22,094 nucleotides of DNA from NCED01 sp035493955 (GTDB taxonomy: Bacteria > Pseudomonadota > Alphaproteobacteria > Caulobacterales > Caulobacteraceae). Numbering within the stretch: the first letter of the stretch is position 1; every line of letters begins with the position of its first letter. The stretch lies in the NCBI GenBank assembly GCA_035493955.1, contig DATJHI010000002.1, positions 1-22,094 of the forward strand. Reading direction: 5' to 3'. The notes beneath the pieces are model-generated. The model did no database searches, had not been told where the DNA came from, and was given only the letters and a program-made list of their open reading frames with translations. Of the stretch, positions 1 to 6,338 are shown one piece after another. Position numbers and translations under genes: made by a program.

Positions 1-186
1 GCCGAACGCATAGAGCTTTCCGCCCAACACGGTCATCGCCAACTCGTCCCGCGGTTCGGGAAGGTGGGCTTTCATCGACCATGTCCCTTGATCGGCAGCC
101 TTGGCGACCAAGGTTGCTAGCAATCCGGACGTCAGGGCGAAAACGGCCGCAGCACCGCATCTCAAAAACAAGGAACGATTGCTCAC
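1..186 (-). CDS. Kelch-repeat-like exported protein, N-terminal part only (runs off the window)
   Basis: Only the first 62 codons are inside the window. The reading frame opens at a GTG preceded by GGAGA at a 7-nt spacing. The protein begins with a short basic stretch and a hydrophobic segment (about residues 5-28) ending in a plausible signal-peptidase site (AKA), so it is probably exported to the periplasm. The visible mature part contains W-S-M-K-A-H-L-P-E-P-R-D-E-L-A and then VLGGKLYAFG, which fits the start of a Kelch blade (galactose-oxidase-like beta-propeller). It lies 108 nt downstream of the c-type cytochrome gene on the same strand, so the two may share a transcript. Function and partners cannot be told from this fragment; the Kelch call rests on one partial repeat. 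Confidence 0.6.
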   Translation of the reverse strand, partial: MSNRSLFLRCGAAAVFALTSGLLATLVAKAADQGTWSMKAHLPEPRDELAMTVLGGKLYAFG

Positions 187-294
187 CTGTGGGTCTCCAA
201 CTGACTGAAGCGCCTAAGAGCTGGGTGCGCCGCCGCTCCAGTGGGCAAAATCGTCGTTCGGTCGCAGTAACCCCTCCGACGGGGAGAAGCGCAA

Positions 295-825
295 TCACCG
301 CATCGGATTGAAGTCCTGATCCGAATACATCGGCGTGGTCGGGACACGGATGTCGATATAGGTGCGTCCCTGGGTCCCGTGGCACATGTTGCAGGTGTCG
401 GTGAGTTCGCCGTAGGCGGTGTCCGCCGCCCGGGCGTCCTTGGCCCGGATCGCCGCCTGCACCTTGGCGATCGGCGCATCGACCATCACCATCAGCTCGG
501 CGGTCTTGGCGCCCTCGTAGGTCGGCATGCTGGCGACGATGCGCCCGAAAGCCCCCCGCAGTTCCCCGATCTCATAGCCGGCGTAGACCCAGTTGCGCGC
601 CCGGATGCCCAACCCCAGCTTGGTGTGCCGCGGCTGGATCAGCATGGTCATCATGTCGCTGAGGTTGGGGTGGTAGTCGGCGTAGACGGACGGCTTGGGC
701 TGGGGCTTGGGCGCGGCCGGCGCCTGGGCGACGGCGGCGGCCCCAGCGCCCAGGAGGCCCAGGACCCCCGCGGCGATGGCGGCGGCCCGGACGGCGGTCG
801 CGGTCCTGAAGTGTCTGGAAGCCAT
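295..825 (-). CDS. Exported single-haem c-type cytochrome-like protein
   Basis: 176 residues from an ATG preceded by AGGAGAG at good spacing; an in-frame upstream extension lacks such a site and was not used. Residues about 12-35 form a hydrophobic, Ala-rich signal peptide ending AVAQA, followed by a Pro/Lys-rich linker (36-46). A single haem-attachment motif C145-N-M-C148-H149 lies near the C-terminus, after a mostly helical stretch, as in class II cytochromes (cytochrome c' type four-helix bundles). The tail, rich in Pro, Asp and Tyr, ends N-P-M-R. No second CxxCH is present. It would act in the periplasm as an electron carrier or gas/ligand-binding haem protein; no partner oxidase or dehydrogenase lies beside it. 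It may be co-transcribed with the downstream Kelch-like gene. The haem motif is seen directly; the structural class is inferred. Confidence 0.72.
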   Translation of the reverse strand: MASRHFRTATAVRAAAIAAGVLGLLGAGAAAVAQAPAAPKPQPKPSVYADYHPNLSDMMTMLIQPRHTKLGLGIRARNWVYAGYEIGELRGAFGRIVASMPTYEGAKTAELMVMVDAPIAKVQAAIRAKDARAADTAYGELTDTCNMCHGTQGRTYIDIRVPTTPMYSDQDFNPMR

Positions 826-1174
826 GGGTGATCTCTCCTGGCGGGCGTCGGCGGCCGCTTCGGAAAAAAGGGGACAATAGATTCCCCCAATATTCAAAGG
901 GAATTCGCGCGAATAAGAGTCGTTTGCATTCGCACGCGAAAATCCGATTTGCCGTCGAGTCCGGGTGTGTATTTGCAAATATGTATCATTGTCATTTTCA
1001 AGGTGTGGCAATGATTTCCTTGAAATTCGGCTTGTCTGTCCTGCGAGGCCTCAATAGAATTTTTCGATAATCTCATAAATGAGTCATGGGGGCAGGCCAG
1101 GGCGCCCCAACCGCCTCGGCGCCGGATCAGCGGCCCGCAAGGACGAGCGGACAAACAACGGGGGGATCAGGGGG
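826..1174. promoter_or_regulatory. Divergent intergenic region with several palindromes
   Basis: This 349-nt gap separates the minus-strand cytochrome gene from the plus-strand barrel gene. Its middle (about 880-1080) is clearly richer in A+T than its surroundings and holds several inverted repeats: ATTCGCGCGAAT (903-914, perfect), TTCGC/GCGAA around 2 nt (929-940), TATTTGCAAATA (970-981, perfect), TTTCAAGG/CCTTGAAA (996-1003 and 1018-1025) and CTCAT/ATGAG (1072-1083). A GATTC (CcrM-type GANTC) site lies at 880-884. These are likely operators and promoters for the two divergent genes. No coding frame with a credible start was seen in it. Confidence 0.5.
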
Positions 1175-1957
1175 ATGAGCTTCGATTTTCGCGCCTGGGC
1201 GCCGGCGGTGTCGCTCGCCTTGGCCTGCCTGCCGGCGGCGGCCCGCGCGGCCCCGGAAGAGATCCAGGTCTATATGGACGAGATGAACGCCCGGGGGAAA
1301 TTCGGCCTGGACGTGCATACCAACTATGTCGCCTCCGGCGACTTTACGCCTTCCTATCCCGGCGAGCAGTCCAATGTGCATCGTTTCAGGGTGACGCCGG
1401 AATTCTCCTACGGCCTCACCCCCGATCTGGAACTGGGGGCCTATCTACCTCTGACCACCCTCGACAATCGCGGCCGCTTCACCGTGTCGGGCGAAAAGGT
1501 CCGGATCAAATATATCTTCCCGAAAGCGGAGGGTCAGACCTGGTTCGCCGGGGCGAATTTCGAGCTCGGCCGTGTGCAGCACCGGCTGGACGTGAATCCA
1601 TGGAACGCCGAACTGAAGATGATCTTCGGCTTTCGCAGCGGACCTTGGACCGTGGCCTTCAACGGCAATACCGACTTCACCGTCTCCGGCCCCCAACCTG
1701 GGCCCGTCAGCTTCGACGTCGACACCAAGATCAGCTATGCGTTCGGCAAAGCGGTCTCCCTGGGGTTGGAGAGCTATAACGGCATCGGCGACAGCCGCCA
1801 TCTGGGCGATTTCGGAAACAACGACCAGACCCTGTTCGCCACGGCGGACACCTCGATAGGCAAATGGGACCTGAACCTCGGCGTCGGCCGCGGCTATGGC
1901 GCCAATCCGGATCGCTGGATCCTGAAGGCTATCATCGGCGTGCCCATCGACGATTAG
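1175..1957 (+). CDS. Outer-membrane beta-barrel-like protein
   Basis: 260 residues starting at the ATG in GGGGG-ATG-AGC; a G-rich stretch at 1160-1166 could serve as ribosome-binding site. An earlier in-frame ATG at 1079 would add a polar, Arg/Gly-rich 32-residue stretch in front of an otherwise normal signal peptide, so it was rejected. Residues 1-25 form a signal peptide ending AAARA. The mature part is a series of alternating amphipathic strands, among them FRVTPEFSYGLTPDLELGAY and LNLGVGRGYGANPDRWILKA, with turns rich in Gly, Asn and Asp. This is the pattern of a transporter-like or phenol-pathway MetA-like outer-membrane barrel. Substrate is unknown. It is divergent from the cytochrome gene, shares its palindromic promoter region, and converges on popA with a 16-nt gap. 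Confidence 0.6.
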   Translation: MSFDFRAWAPAVSLALACLPAAARAAPEEIQVYMDEMNARGKFGLDVHTNYVASGDFTPSYPGEQSNVHRFRVTPEFSYGLTPDLELGAYLPLTTLDNRGRFTVSGEKVRIKYIFPKAEGQTWFAGANFELGRVQHRLDVNPWNAELKMIFGFRSGPWTVAFNGNTDFTVSGPQPGPVSFDVDTKISYAFGKAVSLGLESYNGIGDSRHLGDFGNNDQTLFATADTSIGKWDLNLGVGRGYGANPDRWILKAIIGVPIDD

Positions 1958-1961
1958 ACGC

Positions 1962-1973
1962 GGCGGGCCCGCC
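1962..1973. repeat. GGCGGGCCCGCC palindrome between convergent genes
   Basis: A perfect 12-bp GC palindrome fills nearly all of the 16-nt gap between the stops of the barrel gene and popA. It could form a short hairpin in either transcript. There is no T-tract on either side, so a terminator role is only a possibility. Confidence 0.4.
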
Positions 1974-3293
1974 TTACCCGGCCTGTTTGGCCATGGCCTT
2001 GGCGGCGGCGCGCTCCAGGGTGCGGGCGGCGGTCTCGTCCGGTTCGAGCTCGGCCACGCCCATGTCGAATTGGACGGTGAACGGGGTCTTGTCGTCGCCG
2101 GCGTCGAAGGCGGTGCAGGCGATCACGGCGGCGATGCGTTCGGCGGCGACCCGGCCGGCGCTCACGCCCGCGGCGGGCAGGGCCAGGGCGAACACCTCAG
2201 GGGCCAGGCGCGCGGCGGTGTCCTCGGCCCGCACCAGCCGGCCGATCATCGAGCCGATCTGGGGAATGGCGCGGTCGAGCCATCCGTCCCGCCGGACCGC
2301 CAGGGTCTCGGCCCGGTCGGCGATCTTCAGCACGGCCACCGACAGCGATCGCCCGCGCGAGCGGGACGCGGCGGCCAGACGGGCCAGGTGGGCGGCGAAC
2401 AGGTCGCGGGTGAACAGTCCCGTGGCCGCATCCATCATGCCCGAGGACCTGGCCTCCTCGAGCGCCTGGCGGATGGCGGTCTCGCGGCGGAAGCCCTCGG
2501 CCAGGGACATCACCCGCCGGGCGGTTTCGGCCTCGGGGGTGTCGGCGGTGGCGACGTCGGACAGGCCCTTGGCGTAGGCCTCGTTGAGGGCGACCTCGGC
2601 CCCGTCGCGCAGGTAAAGCACCGTGGGCACATGGTAGAGCCGGGTGTTGCGGCGCATGCCGCCGGCGATGGACAGGGCCTCGGCGTGGGTCTCTCCGGCC
2701 CACAGCACCACCGCGTCGAACGCCTCCTCGTGCAGATAGTCGAAGGCGGTGTAGGCGGTGAGCGCGGCGGTGGTGTCGGCTCCCAGCGCCTTGAGGGCGT
2801 GGGCCAGGCCCAGGAACTTGGGCGCCGGCTCGCCTACGGTCAGCACCTTGAGCGGCTGGGGCGAGGCGGCGGGGCTGGCCAGGGTGCGGCCACGTTCGGC
2901 GAAGGTCTCGGCGCGCAGCTCGAACTCCTCCTCGGCCACGGCGGCGCGGACCAGGGCTTCCAGCCGCAGGGCCGCCTGGACCGGATGCAGGGGCGGGCTC
3001 AGCGCCAGGTCGAAGCCGAACTGGCGCAGCAAGGGGTCGGGGCGGCCCAGGGCCATCACCGGCAGCCGCCGCGGGGCGCGCTCGGCCTTGAGCTGTCGGG
3101 CCAGTTCCAGGGCGGCGGGTTCGCACTCGCCGGTCTCGACGATGACGACCTCGATGGCCAGGTCCTGGAGGGCGGCCCGGGCCGCCGCGGCGCCCCGGGC
3201 AGTCACTGAGCGCCAACCGAGCCGGTCCAGCCCCTCGGACAAAGGACCGGACAGCCGATCGTCGGGCGCTACGATCAACACGCGCGCGTCCAC
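1974..3293 (-). CDS. popA: PopA-like cyclic-di-GMP effector (REC-REC-degenerate GGDEF)
   Basis: 439 residues. The GTG start was chosen because GGGGGGAG sits 7 nt upstream and the protein then opens directly on the first receiver strand (ARVLIVAPDD). Two receiver-like domains (about 3-120 and 148-265) are followed by a GGDEF-family domain (about 285-439). The product-binding I-site R355-A-E-D358 is intact, but the catalytic GGDEF position reads A364-P-E-V-F368, so it should bind cyclic-di-GMP without making it. This is the hallmark of Caulobacter PopA, which moves to the cell pole and, through RcdA, helps ClpXP degrade CtrA. The expected phosphoacceptor of receiver 1 is not an Asp (VIVETGE, Glu/Thr around 53-54), and receiver 2 has Trp (VVLWAGE). 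A TusA-like gene lies upstream on the same strand across 129 nt. The domain reading is strong; the polar role is inferred from the family. Confidence 0.85.
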   Translation of the reverse strand: MDARVLIVAPDDRLSGPLSEGLDRLGWRSVTARGAAAARAALQDLAIEVVIVETGECEPAALELARQLKAERAPRRLPVMALGRPDPLLRQFGFDLALSPPLHPVQAALRLEALVRAAVAEEEFELRAETFAERGRTLASPAASPQPLKVLTVGEPAPKFLGLAHALKALGADTTAALTAYTAFDYLHEEAFDAVVLWAGETHAEALSIAGGMRRNTRLYHVPTVLYLRDGAEVALNEAYAKGLSDVATADTPEAETARRVMSLAEGFRRETAIRQALEEARSSGMMDAATGLFTRDLFAAHLARLAAASRSRGRSLSVAVLKIADRAETLAVRRDGWLDRAIPQIGSMIGRLVRAEDTAARLAPEVFALALPAAGVSAGRVAAERIAAVIACTAFDAGDDKTPFTVQFDMGVAELEPDETAARTLERAAAKAMAKQAG

Positions 3294-3308
3294 CGCCGTT
3301 CTCCCCCC
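3294..3308 (-). promoter_or_regulatory. Ribosome-binding site that decides the popA start
   Basis: On the minus strand GGGGGGAG (3308-3301) is followed by a 7-nt spacer and the GTG at 3293. This supports the GTG over the longer in-frame opening at 3344, which would add 17 low-complexity residues. Confidence 0.6.
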
Positions 3309-3422
3309 ATCACATGGCGCCGTCCGCCGACTCGGGGCGACCATATCAGCCGCGGATGTCCGGGGAGAAGGGTTGTCGGGATCGGGCCTGGTGTTCCGGA
3401 GCGGGCCGCGTCGGCAAAGCGG

Positions 3423-3671
3423 TCACCGCTTCTCCACCAGGAACCGCAACACCGTCCCGTCCGTGCTCGACGCCACCAGGTCCACCCCGACCTCGGCGAC
3501 GAAATGGGGCACGTCGATCCGGGCCATCGGATCGTCGGCCAGGAGCAGCACCTGGTCCCCAGGGCGGACGGCCTCCAGCGCCCGGCGCAGGCGCAAGGTG
3601 GGGGTAGGGCAGCGGTGGCCCCGCGCGTCGACGGTCGCCGCGGCGGCGGGGTCGTCGGCCGGGTCTTCCAT
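3423..3671 (-). CDS. TusA/SirA-family sulfur-carrier-like protein
   Basis: 82 residues from an ATG with AAGGAGG 7 nt upstream. The TusA motif is present: A-R-G-H-R-C21-P-T-P24, where the Cys would carry the persulfide. The rest follows the family's two-layer fold: a helix (TLRLRRALEAVRPGDQ), strand VLLLADDP, helix DVPHFVAEVG and final strand VLRFLVEKR. Family members relay sulfur for tRNA thiolation, molybdopterin synthesis or other pathways, but many stand-alone copies have no assigned role, and no other sulfur-relay gene is visible here. It lies upstream of popA on the same strand and is divergent from ku. The Asp/Ala-rich N-terminal 15 residues are an extension beyond the core fold. Confidence 0.8.
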   Translation of the reverse strand: MEDPADDPAAAATVDARGHRCPTPTLRLRRALEAVRPGDQVLLLADDPMARIDVPHFVAEVGVDLVASSTDGTVLRFLVEKR

Positions 3672-3748
3672 TTGCGCGCCTCCTTGAAGAACGAATCCCC
3701 CGCGGGGACGTTGTCGAAGCGGGTTGAACAGGATTGGAGCCGCCCGCC
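3672..3748. promoter_or_regulatory. Short divergent promoter region between the tusA-like gene and ku
   Basis: 77 nt separate the two start codons, so both promoters must lie here or overlap the genes. The palindrome CCCCGCGGGG spans 3698-3707, with a GAATC (GANTC, CcrM-type) site just before it at 3693-3697. No LexA-type box (GTTC-N7-GTTC) was found. Confidence 0.4.
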
Positions 3749-4606
3749 ATGCCCGCCCGGCCGACCTGGCAAGGCCACCTCAGGCTCTCGCTCGTCACCT
3801 GTCCGGTGGCGCTCTACACCGCCGTCTCCAGTTCCGGCGACGTGCATTTCCACATGCTCAATCCCAAGACCGGGTCGCGGGTCAAGATGGTGACCACCGA
3901 CCCGGAGACCGGGCCGGTGGAGCGCAGCTCGCTGATCAAGGGCTACGAGATCGAAAAGGGCCGCTACATCACCGTCACCGACGAGGAGATCCGGTCCGTG
4001 CGCCTGGAGAGCACCCGGACCATCGACATCGAACGCTTCGTCGATATCGACGACATCGACCGCCTCTATTGGAACGATCCCTATTTCCTGGTCCCCGACG
4101 GGAAGATGGCGGCGGAGGCCTATGCGGTGATCCGCGAGGCCATGGCGCAGTCGGGGCGGATCGCGCTCGGCCGGGTGGTGCTGCACACCCGCGAGCGGCT
4201 GCTGGCGCTGGAGCCGCGCGAACACGGCATCGTCGCCTATTCCTTGCGCACCCGCGGCGAGGTGCGCGACCCGGCCGAATTCTTCCGCGACGTCCCTGAG
4301 GCCAAGCCCGATGCTGGCATGATCGAGATCGCCGCCAAGATCATCGAGCAGCTCGAGGGTCCGTTCGAACCCGCGACCTTCGTCGACCACTACGAAGATG
4401 CGCTGAAGGCCCTGATCAAGGCCAAGGACAAGGGTGAGAAACCCAAGGTCGCGCCCGCGCCCAGGGATACCCCGGCGTCCGACCTGATGGACGCTCTGCG
4501 TCGCAGCCTGCAGGGCGGCGCGGCCCCGCCGGCCCGTCGCGAACCGGCCAGGGCGGCCAAGCCGAAAACCCCGGCCAGGAAAACGGCGCGGCGCAAGGCT
4601 TCGTGA
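3749..4606 (+). CDS. ku: Ku protein of non-homologous end joining
   Basis: 285 residues. The ATG was chosen because the conserved Ku opening (RPTWQGHLRLSLVTCPVALY) follows at once and GGAG lies 10 nt upstream. The Ku core runs from about 5 to 250, with signature stretches HFHMLNPKTGSRVKM, KGYEIEKGRYITVTDEEI and IDIERFVD, and a later FEPATFVDHYEDALKALI segment where the bacterial core ends. The C-terminal 35 residues are Lys/Arg/Ala/Pro-rich, the basic tail typical of bacterial Ku that affects DNA threading and LigD stimulation. The protein forms a homodimer ring on double-strand ends and recruits LigD. It converges, 3 nt apart, on the methyltransferase genes that trail ligD, so ku and ligD are transcribed toward each other. 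The family assignment is very secure. Confidence 0.95.
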   Translation: MPARPTWQGHLRLSLVTCPVALYTAVSSSGDVHFHMLNPKTGSRVKMVTTDPETGPVERSSLIKGYEIEKGRYITVTDEEIRSVRLESTRTIDIERFVDIDDIDRLYWNDPYFLVPDGKMAAEAYAVIREAMAQSGRIALGRVVLHTRERLLALEPREHGIVAYSLRTRGEVRDPAEFFRDVPEAKPDAGMIEIAAKIIEQLEGPFEPATFVDHYEDALKALIKAKDKGEKPKVAPAPRDTPASDLMDALRRSLQGGAAPPARREPARAAKPKTPARKTARRKAS

Positions 4607-4609
4607 GCT

Positions 4610-5437
4610 TCAGGGCGTGGAATCGACCTGCGGCGCCGCCCGGGGCCGCATCACCAGCCATGGGGTCGGGGTACTGCGCCACTCCCAGACCGAGAGCAGG
4701 CTGTCGAGATGGCCAAGGCCGTGCAGCCATTCGGGCAGGGGCGTGGTCTTCGGGCCCTGCATAACCACTTGGATATCGTGGGTCGGCGCGAAGCGGCCGA
4801 TCAAGGTATCGGTGATCCCCGGGCTGGCGCCTGGGTGGGTCTCGACGATGAACTGGAGCTCCTTCAGGGCCGGATAGAGCTCCGGGTCCAGAAGATAGCG
4901 CTCGCCCCCCTCGATATCGACGATGAACAGGGTCCGTCGGCCGACGAACTTCTCGAAGTCGTCGCCGTGGAACTCGCCGCCGAGGTGCACGCGCTCGGCG
5001 ACCCCGTTGGACCGGGCCAGGGCGGCGCACAGCTTGAGCGCCTCCGGATCGGTGTCGAAGGCGTAGACGTTGACGTTGGGCCACAGGCGCGCCAGGCCGA
5101 CGGCGTAGTAGCCCTCGGCGCAGCCTATATCGACGACATGGTGGATTCCCTGGCTGGCGAAGGCGGCCAGGTGGGGATGCAATTCCGACTCGTAGGAGCC
5201 GATCAGTCGCGCCGCCAGGGCGCCTTCGGCCGACCGGTCGACATACTGCATCCCGGCGAACGGGCCATGCAGGATGGTCGTCCCATGCAGGCCGATCACG
5301 GTGTGGGCGAGCAGTTGCGAGCGCCATTTGGCGGCGACGCGCAGGGCCGAAGCCATGGCCTCCTCTTCCTTGCCCGGCCCGGTCTTGGCGAGGATGTCCC
5401 GCATCATGCCGACAGCGGACTCATGCAGATTGGCCAA
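4610..5437 (-). CDS. SAM-dependent methyltransferase-like protein (copy 1, distal)
   Basis: 275 residues from a TTG with GGAGG 10 nt upstream; this start also aligns with the ATG of the neighbouring paralogue. An earlier in-frame GTG at 5485 would add 16 residues not matched there. A Rossmann methyltransferase core is visible: motif I VVDIGCAEGYYAVGLARL (101-118), the acidic SAM-ribose strand AFDTDPEA (126-133), VDIEGGE (173-179) and VETHPG (198-203). This resembles FkbM-type methyltransferases. The N-terminal region carries the signature W-R-S-Q, H-G-P-F-A-G-M and the run YESELHPHLAA. The substrate is unknown: FkbM relatives methylate small molecules or sugars, and nothing ties this protein to DNA. 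It is closely similar to the gene just upstream over its whole length, implying tandem duplication. It is the last gene of the presumed ligD transcript. Confidence 0.72.
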   Translation of the reverse strand: MANLHESAVGMMRDILAKTGPGKEEEAMASALRVAAKWRSQLLAHTVIGLHGTTILHGPFAGMQYVDRSAEGALAARLIGSYESELHPHLAAFASQGIHHVVDIGCAEGYYAVGLARLWPNVNVYAFDTDPEALKLCAALARSNGVAERVHLGGEFHGDDFEKFVGRRTLFIVDIEGGERYLLDPELYPALKELQFIVETHPGASPGITDTLIGRFAPTHDIQVVMQGPKTTPLPEWLHGLGHLDSLLSVWEWRSTPTPWLVMRPRAAPQVDSTP

Positions 5438-5452
5438 TGCCGGGGTCCCTCC
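5438..5452 (-). promoter_or_regulatory. Ribosome-binding site deciding the TTG start of methyltransferase copy 1
   Basis: GGAGG (5452-5448, minus strand) lies 10 nt before the TTG at 5437. No ATG in this frame has a comparable site, and the next in-frame ATG would remove residues that align with copy 2. Confidence 0.5.
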
Positions 5453-5527
5453 GTTCCGGTCTGACGCCGGTCGCACCCGTCGCACCCCTTGTTAGCCGGT
5501 CGCGGGAGGGTCCGCCACCGAGCGGCG

Positions 5528-6334
5528 TCAGGCCGCAGGCTTTGGCCGCATCACCAGCCAAGGGGTGGGATAGCGCCGCCACTCCCAGGTCGCCAGGATC
5601 TGGTCGAGGTGGCTGCGGCTGCGCATCCAGGGCGGCAGGTCCGGCGCCTTCGAGGCCTGGTCCACCCGGATCACCGTGTGCGAGGCGGCGAACCGGGCGG
5701 CGATCTCCTCCGTCAGGGCGAAGGTCGGTCCCGGGTGGGTCTCGACCACGATCTTCACGCTGCGTAGGGCCGGCCAGCGGTCGGGATCGAGCAGGATCCG
5801 TTCATGGCCCTCGATGTCCATGAACACCAGGGTCCGGGCGCCGGCGAAACGGGCGAAATCCTCCCCGGTGAAGGTTTCGCCGATCAGCACCCGGTCGGCC
5901 ACTCCGTTGGCGGCGGCCATGAGGGCGCAGTCCCGCCGGGCGACCGGGTCGATGTCGAAGGCGTGGACCGTCGCCCCTGGCATCAGCCTGGCGAGGCCGA
6001 CGGCATAGTAGCCCTCGGCGCAGCCGACATCGACGATCCGGTCCAGACCCTCCTGCGCCAGGGCGGCAAGGTGAGGATGCAGCTCGGACTCGTAACAGCC
6101 GATCAGGCGCGGCAGCAGCGCGCCTTCGGAGGCGTTGGCCGGGTAGTCCATGCCCGCGAAGGGACCGCCGAGGACCTTGCGGCCGTAGACGGCGCCCAGG
6201 CTGTTGGCCAGGATCTGCGAGCGCCAGCGCGCCACGCCCCGCAGGACGGTGTCGAGCACCTCGGCGTCGTCGGCTTGGCCGGGGTCGTTGACGTAGGCGC
6301 GCACGCGGGCCAGGACGCCGTCGGTCAAGCCCAT
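5528..6334 (-). CDS. SAM-dependent methyltransferase-like protein (copy 2, proximal to ligD)
   Basis: 268 residues from an ATG only 4 nt after the ligD stop, which suggests translational coupling, as the ATG lacks a strong ribosome-binding site of its own. Motifs match the downstream paralogue: W37-R-S-Q, GGPFAGMDY, YESELHPHLAALA, motif I VDVGCAEGYYAVGLARL (101-117), AFDIDP (125-130), FMDIEGHE (171-178) and VETHPG (197-202). The Rossmann methyltransferase fold is clear and the Asp-Ile-Glu-Gly motif is FkbM-like; the substrate is unknown. There is no signal peptide or membrane segment, so it should be cytoplasmic. The two copies differ mainly in the N-terminal 35 residues and in the C-terminal third. 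Its position directly behind ligD is not part of the usual end-joining gene set. Confidence 0.75.
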   Translation of the reverse strand: MGLTDGVLARVRAYVNDPGQADDAEVLDTVLRGVARWRSQILANSLGAVYGRKVLGGPFAGMDYPANASEGALLPRLIGCYESELHPHLAALAQEGLDRIVDVGCAEGYYAVGLARLMPGATVHAFDIDPVARRDCALMAAANGVADRVLIGETFTGEDFARFAGARTLVFMDIEGHERILLDPDRWPALRSVKIVVETHPGPTFALTEEIAARFAASHTVIRVDQASKAPDLPPWMRSRSHLDQILATWEWRRYPTPWLVMRPKPAA

Positions 6335-6338
6335 GGGT

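Noticed and set aside
2070..3209. Long plus-strand frame inside popA
   Set aside because: It is Gly/Gln/His-rich and has no domain, while the opposite frame is a complete PopA-like protein.
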